From positions 1 through 9,445 of the forward strand of contig JAHEFU010000107.1 in assembly GCA_024645305.1 (NCBI GenBank): a DNA stretch of 9,445 nt. The letters run 5' to 3'. The first letter of the stretch is position 1, and each line of letters begins with the position of its first letter. The translations under genes and the position numbers were made by a program. Under the pieces are notes generated by a model. It saw only the letters and a list, made by a program, of their open reading frames with translations. It did not search any database and was not told the DNA's origin. This document shows positions 1 to 4,268 of the stretch, piece after piece. This stretch comes from Planctomycetales bacterium (lineage in GTDB: Bacteria > 4484-113 > JAFGCY01).

Positions 1-1
1 A

Positions 2-574
2 GAGCAGAATTGTTCGCTGTTTCTCAATACAGTGCCCGTTTCAGCCCATGCTGCAGCCCTCGCAGCTGGCTGGCTGGCGAATCAGGACGACAAGGGTTCT
101 CCGCCGGCCTACCTGTTTGTTTTCAGTGGAGAGCCTCGTTTCAGCGAACTGGTTGTTCACGATTGCAGGCTGGGTCAGGGCACTGAGCTGCTTGAGCTGC
201 TGAAGCAAGGGATCAGCTATGACGAGGAGGGATATTACATCAGACTATGTCTGCAAAACGGTCCCAGCTTCGTGTGTGAGGTTGACGGGGAACCGGTCTG
301 CTGGTCCTGCACCCACCTGAATGGCACGATGGGCATGATCTACACACCAGACCAGCATCGCCGCAGGGGATTTGCCAGGAGCCTGGCGGCCTTCCAGATT
401 GACTACATGCTTGCACAGGAGGGTATAGCCTGTTGCCACGTCGTGGAGGGTAACATTGCCAGCGAGCAGATGGTGCTGGGAATGGGGGCACGGCGTGCAG
501 AAACTGCATACTGCTGGAGATCGGTCCTATGGCCACAGGATTGCATTCCTGCTGAGGTCAGGACCGGCAAATGA
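2..574 (+). CDS. GNAT-family N-acetyltransferase (FR47-like), 5' end outside window
   Basis: Probable acyl-CoA-dependent N-acyltransferase of the GCN5-related (GNAT) superfamily, closest in feel to the FR47/glycine N-acyltransferase-like branch; the substrate cannot be told. Numbering from the GTG at 32, the acetyl-CoA-binding motif A is the GMIYTPDQHRRRGFA stretch (about residues 101-115), where R110-x-x-G113-x-A115 fits the R/Q-x-x-G-x-G/A pyrophosphate loop. It is followed by the expected helix and then by N141-I-A-S144 before LGMGA, the usual motif-B pattern. The frame is open to the left edge (codons 2-31 have no stop) and the GTG at 32 has no Shine-Dalgarno or TATAAT element before it, so I treat the gene as truncated by the window rather than starting at 32. 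It ends in TGA, 17 nt from the end of the convergent cutA. The family call is fairly secure; the role is unknown. Confidence 0.75.
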   Translation, partial: EQNCSLFLNTVPVSAHAAALAAGWLANQDDKGSPPAYLFVFSGEPRFSELVVHDCRLGQGTELLELLKQGISYDEEGYYIRLCLQNGPSFVCEVDGEPVCWSCTHLNGTMGMIYTPDQHRRRGFARSLAAFQIDYMLAQEGIACCHVVEGNIASEQMVLGMGARRAETAYCWRSVLWPQDCIPAEVRTGK

Positions 575-591
575 CAGCAGGCAACGCGCTC

Positions 592-975
592 TTACCAGAA
601 TCCATCCTCATCCTTGCGTTCGGCACTGTCAGCAGGCGATTCCGGTGACCTGGCAACGCCACTCGTATAGTCCGTAACCCAGGCAGAATAACTCTGGCTG
701 CTGTCCTCAACCGGAATCGCAATGATTTCCGGTTCATCGAAGGGATGGAGTTCCTTCAGGCGGTCGCGCAGTGCCGGCCAGGCTTTTTTCGTAGTCTTGA
801 TCAGCACAAGCAATTCACTGTCCCGGCGAGTTCTGCCATCCCAGTAGTAGATGCTAGTGACACCTGGAATCATCTGCGCGCAGGCTGCCAGCTTCTCATC
901 CACCAGTTTCCGGCAGATTTCCGTGGCATCAATTATCTTGGCGAATGTCGTATGGACTTCCAGCAGATCTGACAT
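592..975 (-). CDS. cutA: CutA1-family divalent-cation tolerance protein
   Basis: A 127-residue CutA1 protein, a small trimeric ferredoxin-like-fold protein linked in E. coli to copper and other divalent-metal tolerance; its biochemical role is still unclear. Family hallmarks are all visible: DEKLAACAQMIPGVTSIYYW (residues 26-45), the ELLVLIKTT strand (54-62), LHPFDEPEIIAIPV (76-89) and the closing SYSAWV (95-100). E. coli CutA has the same order, with EKLAACA, SLYYWEG and HPYQTPELL. Residues 103-127 form an extra acidic, Ser/Pro-rich tail. I chose the ATG at 975 rather than a TTG at 993 because the family normally starts close to this first strand, and a perfect TATAAT box sits exactly 6 nt upstream; a start at 993 would place that box inside the coding region. 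It is convergent with the acetyltransferase gene and divergent from the small lipoprotein gene. Confidence 0.93.
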   Translation of the reverse strand: MSDLLEVHTTFAKIIDATEICRKLVDEKLAACAQMIPGVTSIYYWDGRTRRDSELLVLIKTTKKAWPALRDRLKELHPFDEPEIIAIPVEDSSQSYSAWVTDYTSGVARSPESPADSAERKDEDGFW

Positions 976-981
976 GGGGCG

Positions 982-987
982 ATTATA
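982..987 (-). promoter_or_regulatory. -10 box (TATAAT) of cutA, leaderless geometry
   Basis: Read on the minus strand, the sequence is CCCTATAATCGCCCCATG: a perfect -10 hexamer, 6 nt, then the cutA start codon. With the last T of the hexamer at -7, +1 falls on the A of ATG. No TTGACA-like hexamer is visible 16-18 nt upstream and there is no Shine-Dalgarno sequence. The same arrangement precedes two other genes here. Confidence 0.72.
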
Positions 988-1045
988 GGGCAATGCGGCA
1001 CGAGCCCGCGAGTGAAAGACCAGTGGGTCGACGATCTGATTGCCT

Positions 1046-1051
1046 TATAAT
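1046..1051 (+). promoter_or_regulatory. -10 box (TATAAT) of the small lipoprotein gene, leaderless geometry
   Basis: The sequence is GCCTTATAATCTAAGTGTG: a perfect -10 hexamer, 6 nt, then a GTG in the lipoprotein frame at 1058. There is no recognisable -35 box and no Shine-Dalgarno. Together with the oppositely oriented cutA box, two back-to-back perfect TATAAT elements occupy this short divergent intergenic region (976-1057). Confidence 0.68.
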
Positions 1052-1057
1052 CTAAGT

Positions 1058-1495
1058 GTGTCACCGGAAAAAGGATGCCTTGGAACCCTGTTTGGGCTGT
1101 GTCTGCTTGTCCTGCTGATTGTGGGAGGGTCGTGCAGCAGTGCAGAATTTATTGAACCCCGCTCGCTGACTGCACGGGAGATCAGCGGAATCTACCGCAG
1201 TGTGGAGCCTGTGGGCGTACTTGGACTGCTGCAGCTTGAACTGGTGAGATTTGAGCAAAGCAGGGTGTATGCAGCCCGGGTCCAGGGAGATGACGAAGAA
1301 CAGTTTGGCTCGGTGGAAGGCATCGGCACACTTGCGGATGACCACCTGGTGCTGCATATTGATCGCGGCATGGCATTTGACTATTACTTCGAAGGGGCAG
1401 TGCAGGTCAGCAATTCGGGCACCACTATTACCGGCGAGTTCATCTTTCCGGACCAGGCAGAGCAACAGCCCGTTGTATTCGTACTGCAGCCCTGA
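1058..1495 (+). CDS. Small exported beta-rich protein, probable lipoprotein
   Basis: A 145-residue protein I do not recognise by family. From the GTG start it has a short charged N-terminus (SPEK), a hydrophobic stretch about residues 8-24 rich in Leu/Val, and then GGSC with Cys at about 26. That could be a signal-peptidase II lipobox, although the -3 residue is Gly rather than the usual Leu/Val/Ile. The mature part alternates hydrophobic and polar residues with periodic glycines (SGIYRS, LLQLELVRF, GSVEGIGTL, YYFEGAVQV, TTITGEFIF), suggesting a small beta-barrel or lipocalin-like fold. A TTG at 1040 would add six residues, but its codons run through the TATAAT box, so 1058 is preferred. The gene ends 12 nt short of the convergent pth. 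The exported beta-rich nature is seen; any function is unknown. Confidence 0.7.
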   Translation: MSPEKGCLGTLFGLCLLVLLIVGGSCSSAEFIEPRSLTAREISGIYRSVEPVGVLGLLQLELVRFEQSRVYAARVQGDDEEQFGSVEGIGTLADDHLVLHIDRGMAFDYYFEGAVQVSNSGTTITGEFIFPDQAEQQPVVFVLQP

Positions 1496-1512
1496 ACCTG
1501 CAGGGCTTCAGG
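1491..1512. terminator. Possible weak hairpin between convergent genes
   Basis: CCTGAA (1491-1496) and TTCAGG (1507-1512) are exact inverted complements flanking the 8-bp palindrome CCTGCAGG (1497-1504). The hairpin spans both stop codons. Neither side has a clear T-run, so it is at best a weak bidirectional terminator and may be chance. Confidence 0.22.
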
Positions 1513-2251
1513 ATTCGCCCTCATCCTCTCCTTTATCCAGTTCAGGCTCCGGACCTGTCTGCTCACCGTCTGATGGCGGGCTGAGCCTGCCTGCCATGAG
1601 GTCTGCCATTGTCAGTTTTGGTGTGGGCCTTGGCGGCCTGGGCTTGCGTTCCTTCTTCTCCGGCAGCTCGTGTCCGCTGGCAACCAGCTGTGCACGGCCC
1701 AGCTGTCCAGCGATAAGTTCCTCACAGCAACGCAGCGCAAGCTGGAGAGACACATTGATCTGCTTGCGGTCCTGTTCCGGCGGCTCTGCCAGGACATAGT
1801 CTGCGGTGTCCTCCATGTCCGGCTTTCCGACTCCAATGCGGACCCGCAGCACTTCGTCCGTCTCCAGGCATTCAATGATGCTCTTCATGCCGTTGTGGCC
1901 GCCGGCACTGCCGCGTTCCCGGACCCGGACCTTGCCAACTGCCAATGCGGTGTCGTCATAGACAATCGCCCGTGGGACTTCCGGGTATTCGCGCAGCCAG
2001 GCCCTGACCGATTCCCCGCTGAGGTTCATGAAGGTCGTCGGCCTGATCAGGGCAACGGTGCGCTCGCCGACCATGGCCAGGTCCACCACGCTGCGATGCC
2101 TGCCGTAATGCCGTTTACTGGGGTACTTCTCCAGCAGCAGGTCCAGAAGCCACCAGCCCACGTTATGCCTGGTGGCAGCATATCGCGGGCCGGGATTGCC
2201 CAGGCCAATGAGCAGATAATCAATTTCACGTGGCTGGCGTTTGAAGAACAT
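1508..2251 (-). CDS. pth: Peptidyl-tRNA hydrolase with charged C-terminal tail
   Basis: Pth cleaves the ester bond of peptidyl-tRNAs released from stalled ribosomes, recycling tRNA in the cytoplasm. The bacterial Pth signature is complete: GLGNPGPRYAATRHNVGWW starting at residue 16, with N19 and catalytic H29; TTFMNLSGE with N76; YDDTALAVGKVRVRERGS with D99, equivalent to the E. coli catalytic aspartate; and GGHNGMKSI with N120. The core ends near residue 195, the usual family size of about 190-200. The remaining roughly 50 residues are an extension, first basic and Pro-rich (KKERKPRPPRPTPK) and then acidic to the end. ATG at 2251 is supported by a TATAAT box 11 nt upstream and by the normal distance to the first motif. 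It is divergent from the STAS genes and convergent with the small lipoprotein gene, with no ribosomal-gene neighbours in view. Confidence 0.96.
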   Translation of the reverse strand: MFFKRQPREIDYLLIGLGNPGPRYAATRHNVGWWLLDLLLEKYPSKRHYGRHRSVVDLAMVGERTVALIRPTTFMNLSGESVRAWLREYPEVPRAIVYDDTALAVGKVRVRERGSAGGHNGMKSIIECLETDEVLRVRIGVGKPDMEDTADYVLAEPPEQDRKQINVSLQLALRCCEELIAGQLGRAQLVASGHELPEKKERKPRPPRPTPKLTMADLMAGRLSPPSDGEQTGPEPELDKGEDEGES

Positions 2252-2262
2252 GCTGGACTGCG

Positions 2263-2268
2263 ATTATA
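2263..2268 (-). promoter_or_regulatory. -10 box (TATAAT) of pth
   Basis: Read on the minus strand, GCCTATAATCGCAG, with the ATG of pth 11 nt after the hexamer. Flanking bases (CC before, CG after) match the cutA box closely. Predicted +1 leaves a leader of only about 4-5 nt, too short for a Shine-Dalgarno. No -35 hexamer is evident. Confidence 0.62.
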
Positions 2269-2342
2269 GGCCCCTCGCCGGGATTCAGGCTGCCACAGGT
2301 CAAATCCCGGCAAAACAGGTAACTAACGCGGATTTTCAAGGG

Positions 2343-2348
2343 TAGTAT
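2343..2348 (+). promoter_or_regulatory. Candidate -10 box (TAGTAT) of the first STAS gene
   Basis: TAGTAT lies 34 nt before the preferred start of the first STAS gene. The same hexamer lies 34 nt before the second STAS gene, and this repeated spacing is the main support. The -35 region (around 2319-2325) has no good TTGACA match. Confidence 0.45.
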
Positions 2349-2367
2349 GAAAAATCCTGCATCAGCC

Positions 2368-2373
2368 GGAGGG
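2368..2373 (+). promoter_or_regulatory. Shine-Dalgarno site deciding the STAS-1 start
   Basis: GGAGGG, 9 nt before ATG 2383. It favours 2383 over the ATG at 2347, which overlaps the candidate -10 box and has no ribosome-binding site. Confidence 0.6.
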
Positions 2374-2382
2374 TCGCAAAGG

Positions 2383-2721
2383 ATGATCAATCAGAGCTCG
2401 TACGGCGAAGACGTTCTCATACTGCGTATGACCGGGGAGTTAAACATCAACAACCTGATCCATACTCGCGAGAAGATTGACGGAAGTGACCTGCACAACT
2501 ACCACAAGGTGGTCATTGATCTCGCTAATGTCAGCTTCCTGGACAGCATAGGTCTGGGGTATCTGATAGTGCTCATCAGGCAGGTCAGGCTGAACGAGGG
2601 CGTGGTTGCGCTTTGCAGCCCGAATAATCCCGTCCGGCAACTACTGTCCGGGGTCAATATTGAAAAGTACATCAGGATCTTTGACACGCTTGACCAGGCA
2701 GTCAGCGAAGGCCTTGGCTAG
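2383..2721 (+). CDS. STAS-domain protein, anti-sigma-factor-antagonist-like (copy 1)
   Basis: A 112-residue single STAS domain of the SpoIIAA/RsbV type. Such proteins bind a serine kinase/anti-sigma factor when dephosphorylated and release it when phosphorylated on a conserved serine (partner switching). Visible: the N-terminal strand VLILRMTGELNIN (11-23), the VVIDLANVSFLDSIGLGYL core (43-61) with candidate phosphoacceptor S55 in D54-S-I-G57, aligned with the D-S-S/T-G serine of SpoIIAA and RsbV, and the final helix after YIRIFDT. The residue after that serine is Ile rather than the usual Ser/Thr. The start at ATG 2383 has a good Shine-Dalgarno; a start at 2347 would add 12 residues that do not look like domain. 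About 40% identical by eye to the next gene, so the pair is a tandem duplication. No kinase or PP2C phosphatase is in the window, so the controlled target is unknown. Confidence 0.88.
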   Translation: MINQSSYGEDVLILRMTGELNINNLIHTREKIDGSDLHNYHKVVIDLANVSFLDSIGLGYLIVLIRQVRLNEGVVALCSPNNPVRQLLSGVNIEKYIRIFDTLDQAVSEGLG

Positions 2722-2766
2722 GGTTCAACCCGGCAATTCGCGACCCGGCGCAGACATCCCATTGAC

Positions 2767-2795
2767 TTGCTAGCAGAAGTTCCATTGGATAGTAT
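2767..2795 (+). promoter_or_regulatory. Candidate promoter of the second STAS gene
   Basis: TTGCTA (2767-2772), a 17-nt spacer and TAGTAT (2790-2795). The -35 box matches TTGACA at four positions and the spacer is ideal. The -10 box equals that of the first STAS gene at the same distance from the start. Just upstream TTGACT (2762-2767) is a better -35 match, but its spacer of 22 nt is too long. A promoter here would let the second gene be expressed separately from the first. Confidence 0.45.
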
Positions 2796-2829
2796 ATGTA
2801 TGTTGTTCATCGAAGAGGCGGCGGCATAC

Positions 2830-3186
2830 ATGGTCAGTTGTTTTCTATCCGAGGGGATATTCGTCCTGCAACTGGACGGAGAGATAAACATTAACTCGAT
2901 TACTGATATGCGCCAAAAAGTTGAATCTTACAGAATTGAACAGTACAAGAAATTCATGATTGACCTCCAGAAAATGAGTTTCCTTGACAGTTCCGGACTT
3001 GGATACCTCCTGATTCTCATCAAGCAGGTAAAGGACAGCAAGGGCGAAATAGTATTCTGTGCACCCCAGAAGCTAGTCAAGCGCCTGCTGTCCACGAAAC
3101 GCATTGACAAGTATGTGAATATCTTCGAAACTCCGGAAGAGGCCATGGTTTATCTCAAGGAACTGGATATCCCGGCTTTCATCTAG
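2830..3186 (+). CDS. STAS-domain protein, anti-sigma-factor-antagonist-like (copy 2)
   Basis: A 118-residue single STAS domain paralogous to the preceding gene. It has IFVLQLDGEININ (10-22), FMIDLQKMSFLDSSGLGYLL (42-61) with candidate phosphoacceptor S54 in the classical D53-S-S-G56, and KYVNIFETPEEAM (94-106). The expected role is a partner-switching regulator like SpoIIAA or RsbV. ATG 2830 is chosen because it aligns with the N-terminus of copy 1 and is preceded by a purine-rich GAAGAGG about 11 nt upstream; a longer frame from 2767 would read through the candidate -10 box. Compared with its neighbours it is richer in Lys/Ile codons and A+T, hinting at a different history from the GC-rich lipoprotein genes. 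Its TAG stop shares the CTAG tetramer with the convergent ABC gene. Confidence 0.87.
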   Translation: MVSCFLSEGIFVLQLDGEININSITDMRQKVESYRIEQYKKFMIDLQKMSFLDSSGLGYLLILIKQVKDSKGEIVFCAPQKLVKRLLSTKRIDKYVNIFETPEEAMVYLKELDIPAFI

Positions 3187-4055
3187 GGTTTTTGCAGGTC
3201 AATCCTGCGGATTTCAATACCGCGGGCGGCGAGTTCCGCCAGGCATTCATCCAGAGTCCCGGCCAGTTCAAGATTCAGTCCGCCTTCCAGCCGGTTCAGA
3301 ACCCGGTAACTCTCCCCGGATGTCAGTTCACGCGGGCTGAGGTCTGCATTGCGGTAGTAAACGCTGATTGCCGTACTGCTTGTGACCCGTTGCATTGCCG
3401 TGGTGATACCGGCTGCACTCTGCAGTTCCTGCAGCTGCACAGGCAACTGGCGTGACAGGAGCCACATTGCCTTGAGGTCCGGCAGTTCAGAGGCCACGCG
3501 GGAAGCGGTGAGTAGCAGGAACCGTTCCTGCTTCAATGCCAGGCTGCGCAGCATCTGGGCTGCAACCTTGCAGTAGTTGTCATCGAGGTATGTCAGGTGG
3601 CCATCGAGAATCCGCAGTGGTCCCTCCACGAATCCGGCAATGGCAATCTGGACCAGCAGGAGTTCGTAGTGTGGCAGCTGCGACAGCAGTTTATCGCTGA
3701 TGTTGAAGTGGAGACTGCTCAGCATCCTGAGGCAGTCGTCCACAGCGGTTCCTGCGGCCCCGCTGCAGCTCAGTTCAAACTCGATGTATTCCTCGACAGA
3801 TTCATCCTCTCGGATCGCCATCGCTGCATCCGCTGCCCAGACCTGCCCGCCGATCCTGCTGGCGGCTTCCCCCATGATGCTGACGCTGCCCTTGTCAGGC
3901 CGTGTACGACCACAGAGCATGTTGGCCAGCAGGCTCTTACCGGTGCCGTTTCCCCCGAGCAGCATGTAGACACCCGGGTCAGGCATCTGCCATGAGAAGT
4001 CAGTCAGCAGAGTTGTGCCTCCGCTGACCAGACTGACTTCGCTGAATTCAATCAC
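3183..4055 (-). CDS. Degenerate ABC-transporter-type ATPase, probably hydrolysis-impaired
   Basis: A 290-residue protein with an ABC ATPase fold but lost catalytic motifs. The N-terminus (IEFSEVSLVSGGTTLLTDFS) is the usual beta-strand lead-in. Walker A is intact (GGNGTGKS, 34-41). The Walker B strand LRILD ends in D151, but the following catalytic Glu is Gly (ILDGH), while the D-loop-like YLDD (156-159) remains. Where LSGGQ is expected, between P128 and A138, the sequence is PHYELLLVQIA. The Q-loop position (VWAAD, 72-76, against VFQNP in energy-coupling-type ATPases) has Ala, and the switch His position reads LLLTAS. About 90 residues after residue 200 form a separate C-terminal part I do not recognise. 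Start is GTG at 4055, fixed by TATAAT 6 nt upstream. No permease or second ATPase adjoins it. It likely binds ATP; a regulatory or structural role is inferred. Confidence 0.78.
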   Translation of the reverse strand: MIEFSEVSLVSGGTTLLTDFSWQMPDPGVYMLLGGNGTGKSLLANMLCGRTRPDKGSVSIMGEAASRIGGQVWAADAAMAIREDESVEEYIEFELSCSGAAGTAVDDCLRMLSSLHFNISDKLLSQLPHYELLLVQIAIAGFVEGPLRILDGHLTYLDDNYCKVAAQMLRSLALKQERFLLLTASRVASELPDLKAMWLLSRQLPVQLQELQSAAGITTAMQRVTSSTAISVYYRNADLSPRELTSGESYRVLNRLEGGLNLELAGTLDECLAELAARGIEIRRIDLQKP

Positions 4056-4061
4056 TGCGAG

Positions 4062-4067
4062 ATTATA
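4062..4067 (-). promoter_or_regulatory. -10 box (TATAAT) of the ABC gene, leaderless geometry
   Basis: Read on the minus strand, TCCTATAATCTCGCAGTG: a perfect hexamer, 6 nt, then the GTG start. No -35 box or Shine-Dalgarno is seen. The CC before and C after the hexamer match the other three boxes. Confidence 0.7.
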
Positions 4068-4124
4068 GGACAGACTATCCGAGCCTGCTGTTAGGTGGAT
4101 TCCGACCGCGGGTATTGTTTGTGG

Positions 4125-4154
4125 TTGAAGTGACCCTCATACGGTGTGTATGCT
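4125..4154 (+). promoter_or_regulatory. Weak candidate promoter of the large lipoprotein gene
   Basis: TTGAAG (4125-4130) and TATGCT (4149-4154) with an 18-nt spacer; each hexamer matches the consensus at four positions. It is the best sigma-70-like pair I found in this interval, but it is weak. Confidence 0.3.
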
Positions 4155-4256
4155 AATGAGCAGCTTTAGCCTTGTGGCAGTTTCTCCGCGGAGTTGTGCG
4201 AAGGACCACATGTTTCGCGGCAGGCCCAGCGATTGCCCTTAGTAAATTTTCTGGAT

Positions 4257-4264
4257 GAGGAGAG
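4257..4264 (+). promoter_or_regulatory. Ribosome-binding site fixing the start of the large lipoprotein
   Basis: GAGGAGAG, with its AGGAG core 6 nt before ATG 4269. It supports 4269 over an in-frame TTG at 4194, which would bury the signal peptide behind 25 extra residues. Confidence 0.75.
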
Positions 4265-4268
4265 TGCG

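Larger units (their letters stand above)
4068..4268 (+). other. Divergent intergenic region and leader of the large lipoprotein gene
   Basis: About 200 bp without a convincing gene. It holds a weak plus-strand promoter candidate, a perfect 10-bp palindrome CTCCGCGGAG (4184-4193) that could be an operator or small hairpin, and the ribosome-binding site. If the candidate promoter is right, the large gene has a leader of roughly 110 nt, unlike the leaderless genes nearby. No riboswitch-like structure was recognised. Confidence 0.4.

Noticed and set aside
32..574. Complete acetyltransferase gene starting at GTG 32
   Set aside because: The frame stays open to the window edge and nothing upstream of 32 looks like a start signal, so it is treated as truncated.
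2383..4055. An Mla-like pairing of STAS protein (MlaB) with ABC ATPase (MlaF)
   Set aside because: The genes are convergent rather than co-directional, no permease or MCE protein is present, and the ATPase lacks the motifs MlaF keeps. Physical interaction remains possible but unsupported.
4194..4268. In-frame TTG-started extension of the large lipoprotein
   Set aside because: It would place 25 non-hydrophobic residues before an otherwise perfect lipoprotein signal peptide, and the ribosome-binding site is at ATG 4269.
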